This document shows, piece by piece, positions 14,442 to 22,344 of a stretch of 37,565 nucleotides of DNA (positions are counted from its first letter, which is position 1; each line of letters begins with the position of its first letter). Made by a program: the position numbers and the translations under genes. Source of the stretch: JBDHUJ01 sp039809105 (GTDB taxonomy: Bacteria > Patescibacteriota > Saccharimonadia > Saccharimonadales > UBA4665); contig JBDHUJ010000016.1 in assembly GCA_039809105.1 (NCBI GenBank), positions 1 through 37,565 on the forward strand. The letters run 5' to 3'. Below the pieces are notes generated by a model. It ran no database searches. It saw nothing but the letters and a program-made list of their open reading frames with translations, and was not told where the DNA came from.

Positions 14442-15680
14442 ATGAATATACGCACCGATATCCTGCACCGTTTCTGGCGCCCCGCTGTCGCCGTGCTGCT
14501 CATAGCCGTGCTCAGTTACGTTCTGTTTTTTCATAGCCTGACCACCCTGTTGCCGGGTTACTCGCCGCGCGAAGCCGCGACCTTCAAGGCGTCAAGCAGC
14601 CTGCAAGTCATCTTGGACCACCCCCTTAATGCACCGTATAAACTACCCGTACTGGCGCTGCAGAAGGCCGGACTCGACAGCTGGGCCGCCACACGGTACG
14701 TCGCAGCTTCGTACGCTGTCGTTATGTGCGGCCTGTTTTTCGTGGTCGTGCGGTTCTGGTTCAGCTACCGTATAGCCGTCATTGCGACGGTGATGTTCGC
14801 CACCTCAAGCGGGTTGCTACATTTTGCCCGGCTCGGTTCGTCGCTCATACTGCAGATGAGCATCCTCGCGCTCATGGCCTGCGCTATCTGGTGGCGAGGC
14901 GGCAAAGTGAACCGTATGGTCGTCGGATTCGGGAGCGTCGTGACATTCGCACTGCTGTGGTACGTCCCTGGGCTCATCTGGTTCGAAATACTGCTGCTGA
15001 TTATAAAGCGGAAGGCGGTGCTGCGAGCATGGCAAGAGAGCTCGGCCCTGGTGCGTTCGCTCGCCGCTGGGCTGTTTCTGTTGCTCGTGGCGCCGCTGGC
15101 ATGGCACATAGTGCGAGCACCGCTGGATATGCTCATCTTCGCCGGACTGCCGACCCACTTCGCCAGCCTGACGCAGACCGGACAAAATATACTCGACGCG
15201 CTGCTCCTCGCGGGCATACACAGCAACGGCCAGGCGGAACTATGGTTGGCCCATGCGCCACTGTTGAATGTGACGGAAATCGCGTTGTTGCTCCTTGGCG
15301 TCTATGCGTTTACTCGTTCCGTATCGCTTACCCGCAGGATTTTCGTCTTTGGGGCCATAGGTATCAGCCTGGTACTGATAGGCCTGAACGGCGCCGGCAG
15401 TTCCGGCAGCGTCTGGGGCTACCAGCTGGCGCGCACCGGCCCGGTGAATGTCAGCATGCTCGTGCCGCTACTGTATCTGCTGGTAGCCGGCGGCATCTTC
15501 GAACTCATCCGCCAGTGGTTCCGGGTGTTTCCGCGTAACCCCATCGCCCGTATCGGCGGCATAGTTTGTCTGGTGCTGCTTGTGAGCTTTTCGGTGCTGT
15601 ACCATTACCGCGCTTACTTCATCGCCTGGCCGAACAACCCCGCCACCAAGAAAACCTTCTCTCTGAAACAGACTGAGTAG
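14442..15680 (+). CDS. Multi-spanning membrane protein, GT-C glycosyltransferase-like
   Basis: 412 aa with about ten hydrophobic helices. The first loop after helix 1 (about residues 35-60, LLPGYSPREAATFKASSSL) is outside and carries a conserved-looking Arg-Glu pair. The arrangement resembles PMT/ArnT-like GT-C glycosyltransferases, which transfer sugars from polyprenyl phosphate, but the usual Asp-Glu pair is not evident, so the activity is uncertain. TATACT (14416-14421) and AGGAAAG precede the ATG. It sits alone between replication genes; a role in envelope polymer synthesis would be in line with the glycosyltransferases at 21210-23514. Confidence 0.6.
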   Translation: MNIRTDILHRFWRPAVAVLLIAVLSYVLFFHSLTTLLPGYSPREAATFKASSSLQVILDHPLNAPYKLPVLALQKAGLDSWAATRYVAASYAVVMCGLFFVVVRFWFSYRIAVIATVMFATSSGLLHFARLGSSLILQMSILALMACAIWWRGGKVNRMVVGFGSVVTFALLWYVPGLIWFEILLLIIKRKAVLRAWQESSALVRSLAAGLFLLLVAPLAWHIVRAPLDMLIFAGLPTHFASLTQTGQNILDALLLAGIHSNGQAELWLAHAPLLNVTEIALLLLGVYAFTRSVSLTRRIFVFGAIGISLVLIGLNGAGSSGSVWGYQLARTGPVNVSMLVPLLYLLVAGGIFELIRQWFRVFPRNPIARIGGIVCLVLLVSFSVLYHYRAYFIAWPNNPATKKTFSLKQTE

Positions 15681-15689
15681 CCTGTAATC

Positions 15690-15698
15690 TGTTACAAT
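15690..15698 (+). promoter_or_regulatory. Extended -10 promoter for ybaB-recR
   Basis: TGT-TACAAT directly after the preceding gene; start expected near 15705, at the left edge of an inverted repeat. Confidence 0.5.
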
Positions 15699-15709
15699 AG
15701 AGGGGCACG

Positions 15710-15787
15710 ATTATAGAAGTTAGATTATAGATTTTAGAATGAGCACAGGTGGCGCAGACATTCCATAATCCATAATCCATAATCCAC
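15710..15787. repeat. Word-type imperfect inverted repeat before ybaB
   Basis: ATTATAGAAGTTAGATTATAG and ATTTTAGAATG at the left face CATTCCATAATCCATAATCC and a third ATAATCC at the right. It forms most of the ybaB leader. Confidence 0.7.
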
Positions 15788-15806
15788 CTTCGAAAGGGGA
15801 GCTACC

Positions 15807-16100
15807 ATGTCACGATTCGACCAGGCCAAGATGCTGATGAAAGTCAAAAAAATCCAAAAAGAACTCCAAAAACAAGTCATAACGGTAGAGCAGGGTGATG
15901 GCGCCGTGCGCGTCGAAATTACCGGTGAACAGAAAATCAAAAAAATCCACATCGACCGCGACAGCGTCGACCTGGACGATATCGCCCAGCTGGAGCGTTG
16001 GATTGAAGACGCCGTCAAAGACGCCATACAGCAGAGCCAAAAGATTGCTGCCGAAAAGATGCAACCCATGATGGGAGCCCTCGGCGATTTAGGATTATAG
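15807..16100 (+). CDS. ybaB: Nucleoid-associated protein YbaB/EbfC family
   Basis: 97 aa, normal for this family of small dimeric DNA-binding proteins that are nearly always encoded between dnaX and recR. Seen: N-terminal helix with MLMKVKKIQKELQKQ, central strands with VRVEITGEQKIKKIHID, a long C-terminal amphipathic helix with a methionine/glycine tail. AAGGGGAG precedes the ATG by about 7 nt. Normally recR follows at once; here an inverted-repeat element carrying a four-helix-bundle gene lies between them. Confidence 0.93.
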   Translation: MSRFDQAKMLMKVKKIQKELQKQVITVEQGDGAVRVEITGEQKIKKIHIDRDSVDLDDIAQLERWIEDAVKDAIQQSQKIAAEKMQPMMGALGDLGL

Positions 16101-16552
16101 CCTAAATCAAACTCTAAATTCTAAGCTCTAAGTTCTAAACAAATGCAAATGACCAAAGTCCCAATGACAAAAACGTACGACTTAGCAGACCGTACTTTTA
16201 AGTTTGCGCAAGCCTGCAGGATATTTGTCAAAGAGTTACCCCGTTCGCTACAGACAATAGAAGACGGTAAGCAGTTGGTGCGTTCGTCAGGTTCCGTAGC
16301 CGCGAACTATATCGAGGCAAACGAAGCCCTGAGTAGAAAAGATTTTGTGATGCGGATAAAAATCTGTCGAAAAGAGGCGAAGGAGTCAATCCTTTGGCTT
16401 CGACTACTTGAAGCCGACCAAAAACTCGTCCAAGAAGCGACCGAGCTAATGAAAATTTTTGGCGCTATCATCGAAAAAGCGAGCTAGTTTTGAATTTTAA
16501 CCTTAGAATTTTGGATTTGTTTAGAAATTAGAACTTAGAGTTTAGAACTTTA
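16100..16552. mobile_element. Candidate S23/IVS-like element between ybaB and recR
   Basis: Two imperfect inverted repeats enclose the S23 gene. The left (about 16105-16160) includes CTAAATTCTAAGCTCTAAG, TTCTAAACAAATGC. The right (about 16495-16550), read on the other strand, gives CTAAACTCTAAGTTCTAA and TTCTAAACAAATCC. The left repeat runs into the first codons of the S23 gene, and the right repeat runs up to the recR ATG, which has no ribosome binding site. An inserted element is the simplest reading. In 23S rRNA, intervening sequences with complementary ends also encode this protein family (known for Leptospira). No transposase is present. Confidence 0.5.
16149..16487 (+). CDS. Four-helix-bundle protein (S23 / IVP family)
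   Basis: 112 aa (114 if translation starts at the ATG at 16143). Hallmarks: an early aromatic pair around FKFAQACRIF, then SLQTIEDGKQLVRSSGSVAANYIEANEALSRKDF, then KICRKEAKESILWLRLL, typical of the family first found inside 23S rRNA intervening sequences. Its fold is a homopentameric four-helix bundle related to the Avd protein of diversity-generating retroelements; its own function is not established. The N-terminal codons (MTKVPMTKT) lie within the flanking repeat. It interrupts the ybaB-recR pair and has no clear Shine-Dalgarno site. Confidence 0.88.
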   Translation: MTKVPMTKTYDLADRTFKFAQACRIFVKELPRSLQTIEDGKQLVRSSGSVAANYIEANEALSRKDFVMRIKICRKEAKESILWLRLLEADQKLVQEATELMKIFGAIIEKAS

Positions 16553-17157
16553 TGACTTTATTGCCACTTGCATTGGAAAAATTAATAGAAGCTCTGGCGA
16601 ATCTGCCAGGAGTCGGTTCGCGCACCGCGGAAAGATATGCGTACTATTTGGTAAGGCGCGAACCGGCCAAAGCAGAGCAGCTGGCGACCGCGTTGACGAA
16701 TCTTCATGCCGGGATAAAATACTGCCCGAAGACGTTTGCGCTCATAGATTCCAAGGAAGACGTCTCGCCGCTCTACAGTGACCCGCGACGAGATAAGAAA
16801 CAGGTGGCGGTCGTAGCCGAACCGCTCGACATCGTCGCCCTGGAAAAAACGAACAGCTTTCACGGTACGTATCACGTACTGGGCGGCCTCGTCAGCCCCA
16901 TCGACGGCATCGGCCCCGAGCAGCTCCACATCCGTGAATTGGTCGAACGAATCGATGACGATAAAGTCGAAGAAATCATCTTGGCAACAAACGCGAGCGT
17001 CGAAGGCGAATCGACGGCACTCTACATACAGCAGCAGCTCGGCGACCGGTCCGTGAAAGTCACGCGCCTGGCCCGCGGCCTCCCTATCGGCGTCGACCTC
17101 GAATACGCCGACCAAATAACGCTCAGCCGAGCGCTTGAAGGTCGCCAGACGCTTTAG
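16552..17157 (+). CDS. recR: Recombination protein RecR, zinc-finger degenerate
   Basis: Part of the RecFOR pathway that loads RecA at gaps. Seen: helix-hairpin-helix LANLPGVGSRTAERYA (about 16-30), Toprim domain from about 84 with VVAEP (E90) and EEIILATNASVEGESTALYI, and the Walker-like ARGLPIGVDLEYAD near the end. 201 aa is normal. The four-cysteine zinc finger (usual pattern CxxC...CxIC) is reduced to a single Cys58 in KYCPKTF; the other positions read Phe and Ser. The Toprim acidic residues remain, so a structurally zinc-free but functional RecR is plausible. No ribosome binding site: the flanking repeat runs up to the ATG. The 3' end overlaps the convergent DUF1653-like gene by 4 nt. 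Confidence 0.93.
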   Translation: MTLLPLALEKLIEALANLPGVGSRTAERYAYYLVRREPAKAEQLATALTNLHAGIKYCPKTFALIDSKEDVSPLYSDPRRDKKQVAVVAEPLDIVALEKTNSFHGTYHVLGGLVSPIDGIGPEQLHIRELVERIDDDKVEEIILATNASVEGESTALYIQQQLGDRSVKVTRLARGLPIGVDLEYADQITLSRALEGRQTL

Positions 17158-17420
17158 ACGCCGATTCGGCGGAAGCGGTAGACTTTGGCGCCTTCGTGCT
17201 CGACGACGTCTTGCCATTCCACGACCGGGCGGATGAAACGCACCGTGGGACGTTCGAGCGATACATATACGACTGCGAGCGCGCTCGTCAGCTCAATGAT
17301 AGCTATTTCGACTACCGCGTATTTGCCGCCTTTGTAGTGCTGCCATTTGGAGCCGACCGGTATGGCGTCTTTGGCTTGCTGTATTTCGAGTTCGAGCTCG
17401 GGAAGGGGTCGTTTCTGCAT
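17154..17420 (-). CDS. DUF1653-like small protein, 88 aa
   Basis: The central part KWQHYKGGKYAVVEIAI and the following strand ending RPVVEWQDVV match the DUF1653 pattern (HYKGxxYxVxxxA...VRPxxxF), a small beta-barrel of unknown function, usually 60-75 aa. Here it has a charged N-terminal helix of about 20 residues. It is convergent with recR (4-nt overlap) and divergent from the DHH gene, sharing a 53-nt gap. Confidence 0.7.
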   Translation of the reverse strand: MQKRPLPELELEIQQAKDAIPVGSKWQHYKGGKYAVVEIAIIELTSALAVVYVSLERPTVRFIRPVVEWQDVVEHEGAKVYRFRRIGV

Positions 17421-17457
17421 ACTTCTTAGCCTAGCAGAAGTTTTTTCGGCAGGGAAC

Positions 17458-17466
17458 TGGTAAAAT
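17458..17466 (+). promoter_or_regulatory. Extended -10 next to the DHH gene start
   Basis: TGG-TAAAAT, 7 nt before the ATG at 17474. The same 7 nt contain AAGGA, so a leaderless start or a Shine-Dalgarno start from a further promoter are both possible. Confidence 0.4.
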
Positions 17467-17473
17467 GTAAGGA

Positions 17474-18469
17474 ATGGAAGAAAAAATCAAGCAATTGGTC
17501 GGTGAGGCACAGCGGATTGTCGTCGTGCAGGCAGATAATCCCGATGCGGATTCGCTCGGCAGCGCGCTGGCGCTGGAACACATCCTGGGCGACCTTGGCA
17601 AAGATGTCGCGCTGTACTGCGGTGTCGATATGCCGACGTACCTGCGCTATCTTTCCGGCTGGGACCGGGTGCTTACCGAGTTGCCGAGCAGTTTCGACCT
17701 GAGCGTCATCGTCGATGCCAGCACCTACACACTCTTCGACCAGCTCGAAAAAGCAGGACAGTGGGGCGTCCTGAAAAGCAAACCGTGCATCGTGCTCGAC
17801 CACCACGCCACTGTCGAAAAGCCGGTGGATTTCGCGGCCGCGCACATCATCGACGGGCAAGCCGCTTCGACGGGCGAAGTGATTTTCGACCTTAGCAGAA
17901 CGAACAACTGGAACGTTTCGGCCGAAGCAGCCGAACACCTCATGACCTCCATCCTCGGTGACACGCAAGGGCTCATGAACGACCTGACGCACGCCAGCAC
18001 CTACCGCGTCATGGCCGACCTGACCGACCTTGGCGCAAACCGCCCCAAACTGGAAGAATTGCGCCGTGAATACAGCAAAATGGCCCAGGTTATTTACCAG
18101 TACAAAGGCCGCCTGCTGCAGCGCACCGAATTCGTGGCCGACGGCCGGGTCGCCACTGTCACCATCCCGCACGAAGAAATCAAAGAGTACAGTCCGCTGT
18201 ACAACCCCGCGCCACTCGTCCAGTTCGACATGTTGCAAGTGCAAGGCGTGCAGCTTTCTGTCGTCTTCAAAACGTACGACGACGGCCACGTCACCGCAGC
18301 CATTCGCGCCAATAACGGCACGCCTGTAGCCGGTAAACTGGCCGAGCACATGGGCGGTGGCGGCCACGACTACGCCAGCGGCTTCAAAATCGAAGACAAC
18401 CGCCCCTTCAATGAGGTAAAATCAGAGTGTATAGAGTACGCTACCCAGTTACTCAACAACCTACAATAG
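17474..18469 (+). CDS. DHH/DHHA1 phosphoesterase, NrnA-like
   Basis: Members degrade short oligoribonucleotides (nanoRNA), pAp or cyclic dinucleotide products with Mn2+. Motifs: NPDADSLGS (22-30; D24 and D26), D81 in VIVDAST, LDHHATVEK (D109-H110-H111), a conserved aspartate in LMTSILGDTQGL, and the DHHA1 substrate loop GGGGHDYASG near residues 295-304. 331 aa is the normal length. The first histidine of the usual HxxPDxD metal site is Ala20 here (QADNPDAD), so one metal ligand is missing or replaced. cysS starts 11 nt downstream and is probably co-transcribed. Confidence 0.9.
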   Translation: MEEKIKQLVGEAQRIVVVQADNPDADSLGSALALEHILGDLGKDVALYCGVDMPTYLRYLSGWDRVLTELPSSFDLSVIVDASTYTLFDQLEKAGQWGVLKSKPCIVLDHHATVEKPVDFAAAHIIDGQAASTGEVIFDLSRTNNWNVSAEAAEHLMTSILGDTQGLMNDLTHASTYRVMADLTDLGANRPKLEELRREYSKMAQVIYQYKGRLLQRTEFVADGRVATVTIPHEEIKEYSPLYNPAPLVQFDMLQVQGVQLSVVFKTYDDGHVTAAIRANNGTPVAGKLAEHMGGGGHDYASGFKIEDNRPFNEVKSECIEYATQLLNNLQ

Positions 18470-18479
18470 GAACATTCCG

Positions 18480-19871
18480 ATGAAACTCTACAATACACTG
18501 ACGCGTAGCGTCGAAGAACTGAAACCGCTCAACCCGCCGGAAGTCACCGTGTACACGTGTGGGCCTACCGTGTACGATTACGCGCACATCGGGCACTGGT
18601 TCACGTATGTGCGCTGGGATTTACTGGTCCGCACACTAAAGGCGGCCGGTTACGAGCCGGCGTGGATTATGAACATCACCGATGTCGGCCACTTGGTTTC
18701 CGACGCCGACGAAGGCGAAGATAAGCTCGAAAAAGGTGCGCGCCGCGAAGGCAAGACCGCTTGGGAGGTCGCAGAGTTCTATACCAAGGATTTTTTGGAC
18801 GAGATGAAAGCCCTGAACATCCTAGAACCCACGCACATCACCAAAGCCACTGACCACATAGCCGAACAGATTGCCCTTATTCAAACACTGGAAGAGAAGG
18901 GCATTACCTACGTCATCGGCGATGGCGTCTACTACGACACGTCGAAATTTCCGCAGTACGCCGATTTTGCCCGGCTCGACCTGGAAGAACAGGAAGCAGG
19001 AAAACGCGTCGACTTCAACCCGCAAAAACGGAACGTCAGCGACTTTGCGCTCTGGAAGTTTAGCCCGAAGGGGCAGCAGCGCGACATGGAGTGGGATTCG
19101 CCCTGGGGTGTCGGTTTCCCCGGTTGGCACATCGAATGCTCGGCCATGAGTATGAAATACCTCGGCGAGACGCTTGATATTCACACCGGCGGCATCGACC
19201 ACATACCCGTGCATCACACCAACGAAATCGCCCAGAGCGAGGCCGCTACCGGCAAGACGTTCTCGAAGGTCTGGCTCCACAGCAACCACGTGCTCATAGA
19301 AGGCGAGAAAATTTCCAAATCGCTCGGCAACGGCATCCGCCTGCCCGACATCATCGCCAGAGGCTACGCGCCGGAAGTCCTGCGCCTGCACATCCTCGAA
19401 AGCCACTACCGCTCCCAGAGCAAATTCAGCTGGGACTCGCTAGAAGCCGCCAAAAACCGCCTAGACAGATGGAAGCAAGCCGCAGCGACTCGCTGGCAGG
19501 AACCGAATTTGCCCAGGACTAATGACGACATCAGCGCGCCGGACTTCGAAGAAGCTTTGACAAAGACACTAGCAGACGACCTCGACACAGTCCACGCGCT
19601 ACAACTTGTCGACAAAGTAGCCGACAAGGCGCTGGCGGGCGCGGTCTGCGGCGCGTGCCTCGACAGCATCGTCGAGATAGTCGAAGATAGCCTGGGTATC
19701 GATCTGACCGTAGCAAATATCACCGAAGCGCAAGAACAGCTTATCGCTGAAAGAGAACAAGCTAGGGCAGACAAAGACTGGAAAAAATCCGACGAACTGC
19801 GCGACGAACTACTGGAACAAGACATCGCTCTCCGCGACACCCCTCACGGCCCCATCTGGTCCCGAATTTAA
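18480..19871 (+). CDS. cysS: Cysteinyl-tRNA synthetase
   Basis: Charges tRNA-Cys. Class I signatures HIGH (36-39) and KISKS (277-281). The zinc ligands that select cysteine are present: Cys27, the cysteine in WHIECSAM and the histidine/glutamate of HHTNEIAQSEA. 463 aa is the standard bacterial length; the C-terminal anticodon-binding part ends in GPIWSRI. TACAAT AGGAAC just before the start provides a modest AGGAA ribosome binding site. It forms a pair with the DHH gene. The zinc residues are intact, in contrast to DnaX and RecR. Confidence 0.98.
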   Translation: MKLYNTLTRSVEELKPLNPPEVTVYTCGPTVYDYAHIGHWFTYVRWDLLVRTLKAAGYEPAWIMNITDVGHLVSDADEGEDKLEKGARREGKTAWEVAEFYTKDFLDEMKALNILEPTHITKATDHIAEQIALIQTLEEKGITYVIGDGVYYDTSKFPQYADFARLDLEEQEAGKRVDFNPQKRNVSDFALWKFSPKGQQRDMEWDSPWGVGFPGWHIECSAMSMKYLGETLDIHTGGIDHIPVHHTNEIAQSEAATGKTFSKVWLHSNHVLIEGEKISKSLGNGIRLPDIIARGYAPEVLRLHILESHYRSQSKFSWDSLEAAKNRLDRWKQAAATRWQEPNLPRTNDDISAPDFEEALTKTLADDLDTVHALQLVDKVADKALAGAVCGACLDSIVEIVEDSLGIDLTVANITEAQEQLIAEREQARADKDWKKSDELRDELLEQDIALRDTPHGPIWSRI

Positions 19872-19909
19872 ATCGGTCCCCAAAAACATACCCAATCACA
19901 TTTCGCTCC

Positions 19910-19932
19910 ATTCCAGGGGCAGCCCCTGGAAT
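19910..19932. terminator. Bidirectional hairpin between cysS and the AI-2E gene
   Basis: ATTCCAGGGG-CAG-CCCCTGGAAT is a perfect 10-bp stem. A second helix, ATATAGTGT/ACGCTATAT, follows (about 19931-19964, one G-T pair). There is no T-run, but the position between two convergent genes fits termination. The rest of 19872-20042 holds no gene. Confidence 0.45.
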
Positions 19933-20042
19933 ATAGTGTTTCGTGACAAGCGCGAGACGCTATATGTGCTAAATGAGATTGTGTTAGTGAAAATGAAGAC
20001 AGCGAATAAGCCAGTAACCGAGCTAAGGAAGGGCTTTCAAAT

Positions 20043-21194
20043 CTATTTCGAGATAGACCGGGAGGGGTGAACCCCTGCCTTTTGTTTGGGGGTAGTGATG
20101 CGTTTTTTGGTGGCGGGTGAAAGGATGTTGCGATACTCTAGGTAGTCCAGGACGAGTATGCGTAGGCAGCCAGCGACTGGTATAGCGACCAACGCGCCAA
20201 CCAACCCGCCAAAGTTCGCGCCGACCAGCACAGCTATGAAGACCAGAAGTGGTGACATATTCGTCGAGTTCGCCTGTATGCGCGGCTGCACAGCGTAGTT
20301 TTCAATCTGCTGGTACAGGATGTAGTACGCCAAGACGACGATGGCCGAGAGCGGTGATTGGAACAGCGCCACAGTAGTCACGATAATCGCGCCGATGGTA
20401 TGACCGACCATCGGTATAAGCCCGCAGATAAAGACGATGACCATCAGTGCCAACGGATACGGCACGTGCATAATGAACAAAATAGGCACTATGAGCAGGG
20501 AAGCAATCGCCGCCAATACCACCTGGCCGTTCACGAACCCACGGATGACTTTGTTCATATCGTGCGCCAGCCGCTCGGTTCGGTCGGTGTGCCGCTGCGG
20601 CATAATCTGCAAGAATATTTTTCGCCAGTGTGGGCCTTCGACTATCATCATCACCGTCAGCACGATGACCGTCAGCGTCGCAAAGATACTACTGCCGATG
20701 GTACCGATGGTCGAAACCGCCGAGCCACCGATATCGCCCAACCGGTCCGAAAGTTGCGAAGCGAGCTTATTGACCTGACCTTCGAGATTCTGCTCTCGGA
20801 TGAACCTGCCGATACCGGAGTCTTGGTTCTTGATGTTTTCGAGTAGGCTCGGTGCCGCCTGCACGAAGCTGCCGGTCTGTTTCACCAGCGGTGGTACAAT
20901 GGCCGCAATAAACCCGGCCAACATGATTGCGATGATAAAGATGGAAATACCCGTCGCCAGCGCCCGGCTGCCACGGCTCCGGCCCGGCAGATGCTCGGCC
21001 AGCCAGCGTACCGGCCCGTTGAACGCCAGCGCCAGGAAAATAGCGATACCGATAAGCGTCAAGGTGCGAGCGCTGCGCTCTATAGCCGCGAAGGCGATGA
21101 CCGAAACCACCACCAGCCCGATGATTCTCAGGATAGTACGCGTCGATACGGTAACTTCAAAGTCGGGGTTGTCCGAAGGAAACAGGCGAGCCAT
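20043..21194 (-). CDS. AI-2E family (PerM-like) membrane transporter
   Basis: 383 aa with about eight helices in the family arrangement: helices at about 22-40 and 44-62, a third at 84-108 with IVPPLVKQTG, a long extramembrane stretch (about 110-165), then helices with VNGQVVLAAIAS, the GLIPMVGHTIGAIIVT segment and the terminal FGGLVGALVAIPVAGCLRIL. The family exports small solutes or ions; members include the AI-2 exporter TqsA and Na+/H+ antiporters, so the substrate is open. It follows the two glycosyltransferase genes in the same direction after 15 nt and is probably the last gene of that unit. Confidence 0.88.
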   Translation of the reverse strand: MARLFPSDNPDFEVTVSTRTILRIIGLVVVSVIAFAAIERSARTLTLIGIAIFLALAFNGPVRWLAEHLPGRSRGSRALATGISIFIIAIMLAGFIAAIVPPLVKQTGSFVQAAPSLLENIKNQDSGIGRFIREQNLEGQVNKLASQLSDRLGDIGGSAVSTIGTIGSSIFATLTVIVLTVMMIVEGPHWRKIFLQIMPQRHTDRTERLAHDMNKVIRGFVNGQVVLAAIASLLIVPILFIMHVPYPLALMVIVFICGLIPMVGHTIGAIIVTTVALFQSPLSAIVVLAYYILYQQIENYAVQPRIQANSTNMSPLLVFIAVLVGANFGGLVGALVAIPVAGCLRILVLDYLEYRNILSPATKKRITTPKQKAGVHPSRSISK

Positions 21195-21209
21195 AGTAGC
21201 TACAGTATC

Positions 21210-22337
21210 TCATGGTTGCCGCCGTTTTTGCAAAGCCTGCGTGTAGACTTGCAGGAGTTTTCCGCCAACCTCGGCGATATCGAACTGCCGCACGTACTCC
21301 TGCTGCCTGCGGGCGATGTCCGTCCGACCGGAAGCATCCTGCAGCCACGCGGCCAACAATTCCGCGAACGCCCGTACGTCCTGCGCGTCGAATACCTGCC
21401 CTGGAAATGGCTGCATAACCGACGCATACCCCGGGTTATTGCCCGCCAGCACTACGCCGCGCGCCGCCGCCATTGCCTCTAGTAGCACTATCCCGAAGCT
21501 TTCGCCACCGCTGCTCGGAAACACCGCCACATCTGCCGCCGCCAAAAAAACCGCTTTTACATCTTCGCCTATAAACCCGTCAAACCGCACACATTCCGTC
21601 AAATGGTGCGTCGCGGCGAAGGCCTGCAGTTTCGGTAACAACTCGCCTTTGCCGCCGATATGCACCGTAAAATCACCGTCATACAGTCGCTGCTCGCGCA
21701 CGTACGCTACCGCCTTCAGCAACTGCAGCGCGCCTTTCCGCTCTACCAAACGGCCGAGAAACACAACGCTCAAACCACTATCGTCCGAATGTGCGCCTTC
21801 GAACTGGGCAAGCCGCACCGGGTTCGGCACGACCGCCACGTCGCGGTATCCGTACGTCTGCAGAGCGAATTCCCGCGCCGGTTCGGAAACAGCCAGCATC
21901 TGGTCGAACCGGCTGCCGCTCCGTTTATTCCATACACCGAGCGCTCGGTTAGCCGAACGCACCATCCGCGAATACGGCAGTATGTGGAACGTGCCGATGA
22001 CGGCCGTCGTCTCTGGCACCAGCTTCAGCAGCCGTCCGGCCATGAACGGGCTGTACGGCACCTGCACATGGATAACATCGAACTGATGCTCCGCAAAAAA
22101 CGCCCGCAAACGCTTACGAGAGGCGGGCAAGGGCATAGACATTCGGTTGCCGTTGAACCGGACTTTCAGGTTGCGGCTCAGCGGATGGACCTGCGCGATG
22201 TCGCTCCGTGCCGTGTTGCCGACCAAATAGTGCACGTCGTGGCCCTGTTCCGACAACCATGCGCCGACGTTCAAAACATACTGCTGCACGCCGTCCGGCG
22301 TATCAAGCGTATCGTCCAGCACCAGCCCTATGCGCAT
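21210..22337 (-). CDS. GT4 glycosyltransferase, second of a pair
   Basis: A cytoplasmic or membrane-associated GT-B enzyme of 375 aa. N-terminal acceptor domain starts MRIGLVLDDTLDTPDGVQQY; the C-terminal donor domain has VVFLGRLVERKGALQLLKAV and the E-x7-E signature ESFGIVLLEAM. Family members include PimA-like mannosyltransferases; donor and acceptor are unknown. The start is set at 22337 because GT4 proteins begin with this strand and the upstream gene ends 7 nt earlier (22345); a longer reading overlaps that gene. Similar in layout to its neighbour but clearly diverged. Confidence 0.88.
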   Translation of the reverse strand: MRIGLVLDDTLDTPDGVQQYVLNVGAWLSEQGHDVHYLVGNTARSDIAQVHPLSRNLKVRFNGNRMSMPLPASRKRLRAFFAEHQFDVIHVQVPYSPFMAGRLLKLVPETTAVIGTFHILPYSRMVRSANRALGVWNKRSGSRFDQMLAVSEPAREFALQTYGYRDVAVVPNPVRLAQFEGAHSDDSGLSVVFLGRLVERKGALQLLKAVAYVREQRLYDGDFTVHIGGKGELLPKLQAFAATHHLTECVRFDGFIGEDVKAVFLAAADVAVFPSSGGESFGIVLLEAMAAARGVVLAGNNPGYASVMQPFPGQVFDAQDVRAFAELLAAWLQDASGRTDIARRQQEYVRQFDIAEVGGKLLQVYTQALQKRRQP

Positions 22338-22344
22338 AACAGTT

